NCBI GenBank assembly: GCA_016935885.1
Contig: JAFGQA010000087.1
Location: 1-32,003 of the forward strand
Direction of reading: 5' to 3'
Length of the DNA: 32,003 nucleotides
DNA from: Phycisphaerae bacterium
GTDB taxonomy: Bacteria > Planctomycetota > Phycisphaerae > UBA1845 > UTPLA1
Part shown: positions 17,801 to 25,600 of the stretch, one piece after another
Position numbering within the stretch: position 1 is the stretch's first letter
Layout of the letters: every line of letters begins with the position of its first letter
The notes under the pieces: generated by a model
What the model was told of the DNA's origin: nothing
Seen by the model: only the letters and a program-made list of their open reading frames with translations
Database searches by the model: none
Translations under genes and position numbers: made by a program

Positions 17801-19224
17801 GGCTGGCGAGGAATATCTGTTGTGCCGAAAGGAAACTGGGGGCTGCATTGTTTGCGGATGGTAACATGGAAGAAGGGGGCTGCGTCTTGCGGGGGGCCTC
17901 AGTTCTGGCAGCCCGGCTCTTAGAGAATACCCCGCAGGACCGCGACATTCGCGGCAACGCGGCCCTCTGTCACCGGCAACTCGGCGACGTGTTGATGAAG
18001 AGCCAGAAGGTTGCCGAGGCGAAGGAGGAGTATCGGATCGCGCTTCACACGCTTTCCCCTATCGTCGATGCTTTACCAAGCACGGATTCCCTGGTTCAGG
18101 AATTCTATCGTGTCCAGAAGCGGATGGCCACCCGTGTGACGGATGATGAATGGATAGATGATGAGGAAATTAGCATTAAGTATGGCGCTCTGAGCGGACT
18201 CACAGCCGCTAGGATTGGACATATGACCGCGGACATTCTCGGGGCGCCTGAAGGAGATGATGAAGACGCGGAGACGTCCTTCGGCGAGGTGGGGCGTGCG
18301 GGGGAGGCTTCTCCGTTCTGTGAAACAACTCGGCCGATCACCGAAGAGCTGCGACAGATAGATTCGGAGAGCCCGGATCGCGCGTACGAGCTTTGGGTAC
18401 ACTGCATTGATTTGGGCGACGCGCGCCATGAGGAAGGGAGGGGGGCGGAGGCACTCCAGTTCTATGAAAGAGCCCGGGCGATCGCCGAGGAACTGCGTCG
18501 GAGAAATGCGGAGAATACAGCTTACGTGCGATACCTTTGGGTGAGCCACACCAAGCTGGGGAGCCTGCACCTTGAGCTAAAGGATGGGTGTAAGGCTCTC
18601 TCGTCCCACGAAAAGGCCCAGGGGATCGCTGAGGAATTGCGACAGAGAGATCCGGAGAATTTGGAGTATGCGCGATACCTTTGGGCTAGCTACATCGAAC
18701 TGGGAGACGTGTGTCGTGGGGAAGGAGAGCGGGCGAAGGCGCTTTCGTTGTATGAGAAGGCTGTGGAGGTAATCGAGGCGTTGGGACGGAGAAATCCAGA
18801 GAGTGCGGATTGGGCGCGCGACATTGCGATGTCGTACATGAAGATCGCGGGAGTTTCTGAGTTGACCGCTCCGGGTGATGCCCGTGTTTGGTGGCGCAAG
18901 ACCTTCCAGCAATTCACCCGGATGAAAGCGCGCGGCATCGCAAGCCCTGCAGACGTGCACTGTATGGAAATCGCACGCCAGAAAGTGGAGGGGGTGGATG
19001 GAGGTACAAGCGCACCTTTCTACCGCATTATCTTCATCCGTCTTGTCCTGCTGCTACTGGTGGCGCTGGCAACTTGGCTTCCAACGGTAAGCCTATGGTT
19101 CCTGTTCATCAGCATCCCAGTGTTTCTGATCGGCCTTGCTCAGCTTCTCATGTTCATCCCGGGCGTTCGAAAAGCTGTCCTCACCGCTGCTGAAGAGGCG
19201 AAAAGACAGCAGTCGATATCATGA
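14815..19224 (+). CDS. DUF4062-STAND-TPR protein with C-terminal membrane helices
   Basis: The product is 1469 residues. ATG 14815 (GGA 7 bases upstream) is preferred over in-frame GTG 14746 because DUF4062 begins about 17 residues later. DUF4062 spans about 17-105 (IFISSTFRDMHAERDHL, LLGDRYGWRPP). The STAND ATPase has Walker A GESGGGKS at 297-304 and Walker B IVVLVDALNQ with Asp414. From about residue 780 the protein is TPR-like, with clear 48-residue units at about 1177-1350. Two hydrophobic helices close to the end (about 1406-1424 and 1430-1450) should anchor it in the membrane. A run of ten G at 16918-16927 encodes three consecutive glycines at 702-704 at the junction between the ATPase part and the repeat part. 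Codons after the tract look less GC-biased than before it. The stop overlaps the start of the relic that follows (ATGA). Confidence 0.85.
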   Translation: MNNADSKGHAPGLVWKARPIFISSTFRDMHAERDHLRNNAFLRLAEQLRDRCHYLDTIDLRQGVENASEADEAKREMQVLKVCLDEIERSKPFLVALLGDRYGWRPPPERIIAAARDAGLPPTLDVAGKSVTELEILYGVLENPGQRMRSWFYFRTLDRTGMPPEVAARFPAEEPSDDPESPAGRLRELKDRIRREMPDRVREYTLRWDAGKEALVGLREFDDQVAHDLWGDLAAETTAYLREAPRTWQEADARAVADFVAERIRGYVERPAVSDPMLEHALSPAASGAEWALVVTGESGGGKSSIFGRVYEALRPRAEKGEIVLLAHAAGIFPMSGQVDRMLKRWITELAAHLGIPDPLDRPEKAPSPLGRGSPAVGSAEPQSPLITSEEVDKTFASLLGQAAIRNRIVVLVDALNQFEPTVRAQYMTWLPKLWPDNARFIATAIPCQATSALTERPGCRELPVPPVSRDEARLIAERFYRERHHRGVNPRVLTALLDKNLPVGRQAHGNPLWLALALQEMNLLEADDFERADREFANLAEAARMEALQLAEADKLPADTSGVYGELLGRAERGFGKAWVDAFTGLTAISRAGWRESDLKALMPVVSGQPWDDLAFAGLRRIMGKHVIQRGAHSQWDFFHANLRDALLQREFADGLARRRLHGLIANQLLSLSPDDPLRESETMFHLIEADDRRRAALFYGGGVKQEAMTQSTVALGEFLLRPTSPRSDQSVEWVLSLVGQVSEDVDAASHVCWQLTYSLKPWVDQTTARLRRRFWGRLAREYELLKDRGPEGSSMMQTAVDIYGEAGPSMLKTAWSWRESSGAARCYTFAGQAAQDDKDYQAAFQTYRKAAGIVSALLGQQPDSPGWLVACADLALRGGDVLRSDGDLDGALEGYHCAATLLEDGGHARETPDEEIGTALSKAYCRLGDLEAMRHEFDKASYHFRSAAAILRRHLDVAADSTRRLGNLLREPADEAIQRLVRGGLDYAEERRARLARNICCAERKLGAALFADGNMEEGGCVLRGASVLAARLLENTPQDRDIRGNAALCHRQLGDVLMKSQKVAEAKEEYRIALHTLSPIVDALPSTDSLVQEFYRVQKRMATRVTDDEWIDDEEISIKYGALSGLTAARIGHMTADILGAPEGDDEDAETSFGEVGRAGEASPFCETTRPITEELRQIDSESPDRAYELWVHCIDLGDARHEEGRGAEALQFYERARAIAEELRRRNAENTAYVRYLWVSHTKLGSLHLELKDGCKALSSHEKAQGIAEELRQRDPENLEYARYLWASYIELGDVCRGEGERAKALSLYEKAVEVIEALGRRNPESADWARDIAMSYMKIAGVSELTAPGDARVWWRKTFQQFTRMKARGIASPADVHCMEIARQKVEGVDGGTSAPFYRIIFIRLVLLLLVALATWLPTVSLWFLFISIPVFLIGLAQLLMFIPGVRKAVLTAAEEAKRQQSIS
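16918..16927 (+). repeat. G10 homopolymer inside the DUF4062-STAND-TPR gene
   Basis: Ten consecutive G bases lie within the coding frame, read Y-G-G-G-V. Tracts of this length slip during replication in phase-variable genes; a change of one or two bases would end translation soon after the ATPase module, removing the TPR and membrane parts. In this sequence the frame is intact (on-state). A sequencing or assembly length error is also possible but would have to preserve the frame. Confidence 0.8.
18343..18870 (+). repeat. 144-nt tandem repeats encoding TPR units
   Basis: Repeat starts at 18343, 18487, 18631 and 18775 are spaced exactly 144 bases (48 codons). Each begins with an E-E-L-R-x-R-x-P/A-E-N/S block, followed by an aromatic-leucine-tryptophan segment and a Y-E-K-A helix. 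Copies two and three share stretches at DNA level such as GCGATACCTTTGG. Identical spacing implies recent duplication of a TPR unit. Confidence 0.8.
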
Positions 19225-19491
19225 AATCGCGTGCCACGGGATCATGCGAGAAGGGTTTGGCGTTTGCCGAGGAGCTGAGGGAAAGGAACCCGTGGAGCGC
19301 CGCCTATGCGCGCGACCTGAGCCATTCCTCATATGACGATGGCTCAGGTCGCTGAAGAATACAGGCCGGCCGAGGCGCGCGCTTGATGGCGCAAGCCGTA
19401 CAAGCAGCTCTCGGGCATGAAGTGGCGCGGGATCATGTTGCCGACAGACGAAAAGTATCTGGTGGCGCTGCAGAAAAAGGCGGGTGGGTGA
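19221..19491 (+). pseudogene. Relic of a paralogous TPR C-terminus
   Basis: Frame 19221-19355 encodes GLAFAEELRERNPWSAAYA and RDLS, matching the 48-residue TPR unit of the upstream gene (EELRQRDPENLEYARYL). A second frame then carries EARA-stop-WRKPYKQLSGMKWRGI and ends at TGA 19489-19491. That matches the upstream protein's DARVWWRKTFQQFTRMKARGI block, with TGA in place of the first tryptophan codon. A frameshift plus a nonsense codon and loss of the upstream part show a decayed copy of the end of a sister gene. The relic ends without the two membrane helices found in the intact gene, so the ancestral paralogue differed at its C-terminus. Confidence 0.75.
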
Positions 19492-19580
19492 AAGAATGTG
19501 AGTAAAGACAGCCAGCCGTTGTCCCCGGGCAGGCGATCAGGGCGAAGTGTGGAACAGTCAAAGACGCCAAGAAAGCTGAT

Positions 19581-20789
19581 GTGAATGCATCTCGACAGGG
19601 CCTGATTGAGATTGCTCCGAATCCTTACCTCTCGTTCGGTCTGCGATTGGGGCGGGATGAGATTCATGCGTGGGTGGTCAGTACCGTCGGGACGTTAGCA
19701 GTCGGCCTCCTGCTGGACCTGTTTGCGAGGGGGCTGTCGGCATCGCTCCGCGCCGCCATCCTGGCTGTTGTCGGCCCCCTGGCCGAGAAGCCGGGGTTGT
19801 TCTTCCACTACTTCAGGGAAGCTTTTCGCGAGTATCGCGCGACAGCGCCGGGTAACAGGAAGTCGCGCCTTCAATACGTCGGCAAGGCCATCCGTGAAGG
19901 CTGGCCATCCCTGCGAGCTGATCTTCTCTATCACGATCCGGCCTACACACTGCTTCTCTGGCTGCTTCTGCGATTGACCGGAACGCAGTCTGCTTTCGTC
20001 GCGGCCCTGCTCGCCGGCGCCAGCTTCGTCACGGCCATCGCAATCGCGTCCGGGCTGGAGGTCCTGTCGATCGATCTCAGGTATGCTTGCCTGCTCCGGC
20101 GCTTGCGTCGGGCCGGCTTCGTCACCAAGTCCTACTACGAAGCGCGTTTCCTTGTGGACCCGGAGGACGATCCGGCCTTTGCCCCGGAGAGAGTCCTGGA
20201 TCGACTGCAAAAGCAGTTTGCACTGCCTGTGCGCGCTGTGCAGACCTATCGCGATCTCTATCTGACGGGGAACACCCTGTCCGTCTACAACGGGCGGAAG
20301 CCCTATCTGCGCTTGCGACAGCGAAAGAAGGAAGACGGGACGGTTTCCAAGCAGGCCGTCCAGGTCATGTACACCCGGGCGAGGGAGGTCCGGAACGCCG
20401 AGCCCAGCCTGCACCGGTGCTTCGCCACGCGCAAGGAGAAGGCGGGGTTCGACTTCGGGGTGGATCAGCCCATGCCCTGGAAAATCCAGGACATTCCCGA
20501 CCCTCGCGTTCGCGATCTCGTGAAACGGTTCAGCGATACGGTGCCGGATCGCGAGGTCTGCTTCCAACGCCACGTCGCCATGGATCCCGCCGGGTTGTTC
20601 ATCTCCGTGGACATCCCGCCCACCGCGCCGCATCCGGAGGGCACGTACTGGATTGAGGTCAAGACGCGGGACAACATCGACATGCTCCGCTCGGCCACCG
20701 ACTACATCGCCTGGAAACTGCCCGTGCGCGCGACGACGAAGAGCAAATGCGAGACGTTCGAAAGCCAGGGCCGGCAGATTGCCGGATGA
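19581..20789 (+). CDS. Membrane-anchored CYTH-like (triphosphate tunnel) protein
   Basis: The product is 402 residues from GTG 19581; the ribosome site is weak (AAGAAAG about 8 bases upstream), so the start is uncertain. Hydrophobic helices lie at about 30-50 and 112-150. The C-terminal half has the order of motifs of a CYTH/triphosphate tunnel domain: YYEARFLVDPEDD near residue 184, TYRDLYLTGNTLSVYNG then YLRLRQRKK, QVMYTRAR, EVCFQRHVAMDP, GLFISVDIPP, WIEVKTRDN, and lysines near the end. This fold hydrolyses or builds triphosphate compounds (thiamine triphosphate, cAMP, polyphosphate), with VTC as the membrane-associated relative. Charged tunnel residues are present but the classical N-terminal ExExK is only partly kept. 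The frame stays open and protein-like for 50 codons beyond the TGA, see the next entry. Confidence 0.65.
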   Translation: MNASRQGLIEIAPNPYLSFGLRLGRDEIHAWVVSTVGTLAVGLLLDLFARGLSASLRAAILAVVGPLAEKPGLFFHYFREAFREYRATAPGNRKSRLQYVGKAIREGWPSLRADLLYHDPAYTLLLWLLLRLTGTQSAFVAALLAGASFVTAIAIASGLEVLSIDLRYACLLRRLRRAGFVTKSYYEARFLVDPEDDPAFAPERVLDRLQKQFALPVRAVQTYRDLYLTGNTLSVYNGRKPYLRLRQRKKEDGTVSKQAVQVMYTRAREVRNAEPSLHRCFATRKEKAGFDFGVDQPMPWKIQDIPDPRVRDLVKRFSDTVPDREVCFQRHVAMDPAGLFISVDIPPTAPHPEGTYWIEVKTRDNIDMLRSATDYIAWKLPVRATTKSKCETFESQGRQIAG

Positions 20790-20942
20790 TCCCACGCCAA
20801 GGATTGGCAAGTCTTGCGGCGCATGCCGTACGGGCATATTCTGAACAACGAGGAAAGCGTGCGGCTGGAATGGGAGTGGCACAAGGAGGATCAGAGGAAT
20901 CTGCACCGCCTGGTCGAAATCAGGCCGCACCTTTGGACGTAG
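20790..20942 (+). other. In-frame open tail after the CYTH-like gene stop
   Basis: Directly after TGA 20787-20789 the same frame runs 50 more codons to TAG 20940-20942. Its residues look like real protein (for example PYGHILNNEESVRLEWEWHK and EIRPHLW). A 39-codon ORF from ATG 20823 lies within it but lacks a ribosome site. The simplest reading is that the TGA is a nonsense mutation that shortened the CYTH-like protein, or that this is the remaining end of a fused partner. The remaining DNA to 21058 shows only the strong ribosome site GGAGG of the next gene. Confidence 0.45.
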
Positions 20943-21058
20943 ACATGCCGAACCCGCAAATCCGGCGTGCTGTATCTCTGCGGGGGTGCAGATTTCGTGG
21001 TGAGTAGGGGTGCCTGCTGGCGTTCGAGCGGGCGTGACGTGGAGGAAGGAGGATTTCA

Positions 21059-22609
21059 ATGGCAGGTCAGCGCATCGCCCGTTTCGCGAAATACATAGTC
21101 GAAAAGGTCTCTCGTGCCTACGCCGGGAAGAAGAGCCGGCCGGACGTCTTCATTTCCGCCACGTCGGCCGACCTAGGAACGGTGCGGAAGCTTGTGAGAG
21201 ACGCGCTGCTGGATTCGGACTGCTTCCCTGTTGAGCAGAGTCACTTCGCGCCCGACTATCGCAAGGTGGAGGAGATGCTCAGAGCGAAGATAAGCACTTG
21301 CCAGGCCATGATCCACATTGTCGGCATGCGCTACGGATTCGAGCCCAATCCCGCGCACCGTCCTCCGAACACGCCCCGTCGTTCCTACACTCAGATGGAG
21401 TACCACATAGCCAAGGAGTTGGGCCTCCAGTGCTATACCTTCATATGTCCCGAAGAGTTCCCGTACGACAAGGGCAGGGGGCCTGAGCCGCCGGAACTGC
21501 AGAAGCTGCAGTTGGCGCACCGCCAGCAGTTCTTCCAGAAGGAAGATGTATTCACAGAGTTCAGTGATCGGTTCCAACTCGAGAAAGGGGTTCTGAAGCT
21601 GCAGAAGGATCTGTACGAGCTGAGGGCCTGCATCGGCAAGAACAGTCCCAAGATCTGGATTGCCGTCTTCGTGAACTGGCTGATCCTGATCACGATTGTG
21701 GGTGGACTGTGGTGGGGTGTGAACAGACTCGGAGCATCTACGGACTCCATCATCCGCGAGCTGAGGGACAGCAGCGCCTCGGAGAAACTGCATACGCAGG
21801 CGGCAGCAGACTCCATCATTCAGGAGCTGAGAAAAGACGAGGCCCCGGAACGAGTGCGTGCGCAGGCGGCTGCGCTCTTCGACGGCAGGGACTACTCTGG
21901 CGCTTTCCACGCATATGCGCAGTTGAGCGATGCCGATCCCGAGAACCTGGACCTGCACCGCCGCATCGAGGAGTGTGCCCGACTGGACGAGAAACTGAGG
22001 AGACCGTTTCTCGACCGCTACGCGGCACTCGTCCGGCAGCACCCCGCGAATGCGATCTTTCAGAACTACCTCGGCAATGCCCGCCTCCTGATTGATCCCG
22101 AGGATAGGAAGGGTGCAGCCCGGGCATGCTATGAAGCAGCCCTTCGACTTGATCCCCAACTGATATCCGCCACACATAATCTTGGCGTTTTGCTGTTCCG
22201 CGCAGGCGAACTGGATGAAGCGCAAAAACGCTTCGAAAGCTACCTGTCGGTTCTTCCCGAGGATCCGCACGCATGGGTCAATCTCGGTCTGCTGTACCTC
22301 GCAAGAGTTCAGGCAGACACCAACGACGCCAGATCAATCAAGGCCTCGGCAGATGCCTTGGAGCGGGCGATCCAGATCCAACCGGGGTCCTTCTCTGCAT
22401 ACAGGGCATTAGGAGGGCTATTCCTGGCCATAGGCCAGGACGACGAGGCCCTGCATGCGTATCAAGAATCGCTCGCGCTGAACCCGCAACAGCCGGACGT
22501 CCGCAGAGTGCTGGCCGATCGGTTCGCTGACGCGCAGACCACGGACAGGCCGGCCGCCCAGTCGGTCACGAGGTCAGGGGAGAGCGGGGCGTTGGTCGAA
22601 CAGAAGTGA
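21059..22609 (+). CDS. DUF4062 - transmembrane - TPR protein
   Basis: The product is 516 residues, from ATG 21059 behind GGAAGGAGGATTTCA. A divergent DUF4062 domain occupies about 28-150 (DVFISATSADLGTVRKLVR, IHIVGMRYGFEP). It has no ATPase domain, unlike the other two DUF4062 genes. One strong transmembrane helix lies at about 197-222 (IWIAVFVNWLILITIVGGL). After it come two 22-residue repeats (DSIIRELR and DSIIQELR) and then TPR units (about 265-490) with NPQQPDV and RLDPQLISATHNLGVLLF. The expected topology is cytoplasmic DUF4062 and periplasmic TPR, although no signal decides this. It is followed 32 bases later by the TPR-CHAT gene, whose own N-terminus looks like a signal peptide, so the two TPR regions might meet in the periplasm. 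Confidence 0.8.
   Translation: MAGQRIARFAKYIVEKVSRAYAGKKSRPDVFISATSADLGTVRKLVRDALLDSDCFPVEQSHFAPDYRKVEEMLRAKISTCQAMIHIVGMRYGFEPNPAHRPPNTPRRSYTQMEYHIAKELGLQCYTFICPEEFPYDKGRGPEPPELQKLQLAHRQQFFQKEDVFTEFSDRFQLEKGVLKLQKDLYELRACIGKNSPKIWIAVFVNWLILITIVGGLWWGVNRLGASTDSIIRELRDSSASEKLHTQAAADSIIQELRKDEAPERVRAQAAALFDGRDYSGAFHAYAQLSDADPENLDLHRRIEECARLDEKLRRPFLDRYAALVRQHPANAIFQNYLGNARLLIDPEDRKGAARACYEAALRLDPQLISATHNLGVLLFRAGELDEAQKRFESYLSVLPEDPHAWVNLGLLYLARVQADTNDARSIKASADALERAIQIQPGSFSAYRALGGLFLAIGQDDEALHAYQESLALNPQQPDVRRVLADRFADAQTTDRPAAQSVTRSGESGALVEQK
21743..21874 (+). repeat. Two 66-nt direct repeats after the membrane helix
   Basis: Units starting at 21743 and 21809 both begin GACTCCATCAT and encode DSIIRELRDSSASEKLHTQAAA and its variant DSIIQELRKDEAPERVRAQ. 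The 22-residue amphipathic unit probably forms a helical stalk between the membrane helix and the TPR domain. Confidence 0.7.
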
Positions 22610-22641
22610 GAGGATGCGAACCGGCTACACAGGAATGACTC

Positions 22642-25600
22642 ATGAAGCTGTGCGACACACGATTGGGAATAGGTCCGAATAGTCGACGCAGCTCGATGAA
22701 GGGTCGCTTTGTCCGGCTGATCGCCGGAGCGCTTCTTCCGTGGGCACTCGCGATACCGCATGCGGCTGCGGGGGGGAGGGGTGGTGGTTCGGCCTCCGCA
22801 ACGAATCTTCTCCGCCAGGCTTGGCAGTACTACCACGCAGGCCAGCGGGAGCGGGCAGTCCAGACAGCCAGCGAGGCGGTGAAGGCAATCAGCCAGGATG
22901 CCAAAGCAGACAGCGGCGTTAAGATCTATGCGCTTGAGTCCCTGGGGCAGATGCAACACGCGGTGACCAACAGGGCTGCAGCGAAGGAGCTTTGGGAGCA
23001 GGCCCTGGCGCTGGCAGAACGGGACGCATCGACGAATACGGTTCTACTGGGTCGCATTCTGACCAATCTCACCGGTGTCTATGCCGTGCTCCGTGACGCA
23101 GAGCGTGGCGAACCCGCGGCACAACGCGCGGTTGATCTTGCTCGCGAGAGCAGAAACCCGAAGAGGATAGCTGCCGCCCTTGTCAATCAGGCCGTACTGC
23201 GTGTTCGGCAGGGGCACTACGTGGCCTCGAAAGGGCCTCTGAGGGAGAATTTCAAGCTTGCCGACGTCTACCGCTTTTCCGCGAGCACGCGCTCGAACCT
23301 GGCCTTCAGTATCGCGAGGCAATTTTGCACTGAAACTCCGTCGCCCCGATCCACCTATCGTGACGGGGAAGACGAGTATGAGTACCGGCTGAATGTGGCC
23401 ATGTGTGCCCACAGAGAAGGCAGACACGAGCAAGCCTTTGAATCGGCCGAGGCGGCGCTGGTGTGCGCTCAGACCGCACACGGAACGAATCATCATACGG
23501 TTGGCTACGCACAGGCTGTTCTGTCGTCGATCATGGATTCTCTGAACCGCTATGAGGAAGCGGAGGCATGCCAGCTGGAGGCTCTAAGGATATTCAAGGC
23601 CGAATACGGCGAGAGCGATCCGGGCAGCATCGAAGCTGCCAACCAGCTAGCCGCGTTGTACGAGCGGAAAGGCGATTACGCAAAAGCAGTTCCTATCCTC
23701 ACTGCTTTGCTGAATCGAACTCTGGTTCAACGTGGATGGGCGACTGTCACAGCCTCCGAGCTTCTCGATCGTGCCGCCGTCTGTTGTTTCAAGAAGGGTG
23801 ACCAGGCCAATGCCGCATTCCTGGCCCGCCGGCTTTGGGCCATGGGCGGAGCGACAACAAACACGGACATTGAGCGACTGGCGTTTGGGACAGAAGGTCG
23901 CACGTCGGTGACCATGTTGGGTCCCGGTTCCGGTCCGGAAGTCCCTTCCGCGTTGCGCGAACGGGTGCAGCAGTTGCGCGCGATGAAGATGCGGCTGGCA
24001 GGCCTGGAACTGCTGGGCCCCGGGCTCAGGACGGCCGCGCAGTATGAGAAGGAATCGGAATCGCTTGCGCGGGAAGCCGAGATCCTGGAGAGAGATCTTC
24101 TGCTCGAATGGAGACCTGCTCGAGAGACAGGTGATGAGCCTCCGCTAATGAGGATGGGATTGCGTTTCTCCCATGAGGCAGGCATCGACTTTGAGCGCGT
24201 CTTTGATCTGGTGGCGGCGGTGCGCGCCAGGGAGGCGATGGAAGATGTCGGGGATACTGCTGCGAGTTCGGCTGAAACAGCCGCGGTTCTTAACAACCTG
24301 GCCGTTTTCGCCGCGCATTACCGCGACTATGCCACGGCGGAGGAAGACGCTGGAGCCGCCTATGTCAGTGTCGTGCATATGGCCGATACCAATGGGGTGT
24401 ATCTCCATGGTGGCGAGGAGTCGCGCGTTGCGGTGATTCTGAACAACCTCGCCGCCATCTACTCCCGCACGGGGAAGGGGGATGACGCGCGGCGCTGTTG
24501 CCGGGTGGCCACTGATATCTGTGACAAGTTCCCAGGGGTCAAGCCTCTGGATGTTGCGATCCTGCGGGCGAATCAAGCGGCACTGGAAGCTGCGGACAAG
24601 AAGTTCAAGGACGCAAAGACGCTTTACATGGATGCGCTCAAGATCGCGGAATCCGTTGATGACTGCCCGCCGGGACTGGTCGCCAACATACTGCTTGCGC
24701 TGGGCCGGGTCTATGAGTCCATCAACTGTCCCAAGAGCGCCCGGAATGCCTACATAAAGGCGTTGAGCGTTCTGGATCGCGACATCAGCGCTTCGCCCCT
24801 TGAGTCACTCGTGGTGCTCATGTGTCTCGGCGACTGTCTGGCGGGGACAGATGAGGCAGAAGCAGAGCGGATGTATCACGAAGCGCTGGGCATCGCATAT
24901 GACGTCGCCCCACAATCCGCGGTCGTGTTCATGCCCCTCGGGAAGCTTCTGGATCTGACCGGAAAACAGGAGCGGTACGCGGAAGCGATTGCCATCTGCA
25001 AACACATGCTCGCGATACTCCCATCATCGGCGTCGAACCAGGGAGAGATATCGGGGGCGTTGAGGGAGGAACTTGCCTCGCTTGAGAAGGGGCAACAGAC
25101 GAAGCAGTTGTATAACCCCCTTGATTTCTCGAGAAACAAGGCCTACCAGGCTATGAGTCGGGGTTTCGAGCTGTCGAGCCGGATGTGGGATGCGCCGGAG
25201 GAAGTGGACGACGCCGAGTTGGGCGAGCCCGACACGGCTGCCCTGTGGCTTCTGATGACCGCGCGAACGCGCGTGATCGAGGGCAAGTACGACAAAGCAG
25301 GGCTTCTTCTGAAGCGAGCTCTGGACAATCAGAAGGAGCTTGGCACGAACAGCGTACGCCTGGCGGCGATGCTTCGTGAGTACGGTGGCATCCTCCAAGA
25401 TCTAGGGAAGATCGAGGACGCGGAGGCCGCGATTCGGCAAGCCGTCTCGATCTGTGAGCGCGCAGAACCGTCGGATCGCGAAGAACTGGCGCAGAGCCTG
25501 GGGAGCCTCGGAGTCTGGTTGGCCGGGGTGGCTAGATACGCGGAGGCGGAGACGAACCTCTTGCGTGCGATCGACATCGCGAGCGCAGCAGGAGGTCCGG

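Noticed and set aside
18343..18870. Regularly spaced repeats as a possible CRISPR array
   Set aside because: The 144-base period is within an open frame and encodes TPR helices; there are no short direct repeats with unique spacers.
20787..20789. TGA as a selenocysteine codon in the CYTH-like gene
   Set aside because: I see no convincing SECIS-type stem-loop just downstream and the family is not known for selenocysteine; a nonsense mutation is simpler.
19695..21059. Long minus-strand open frame of 454 codons
   Set aside because: It is antisense to the CYTH-like gene, has no domain motifs and is explained by codon bias.
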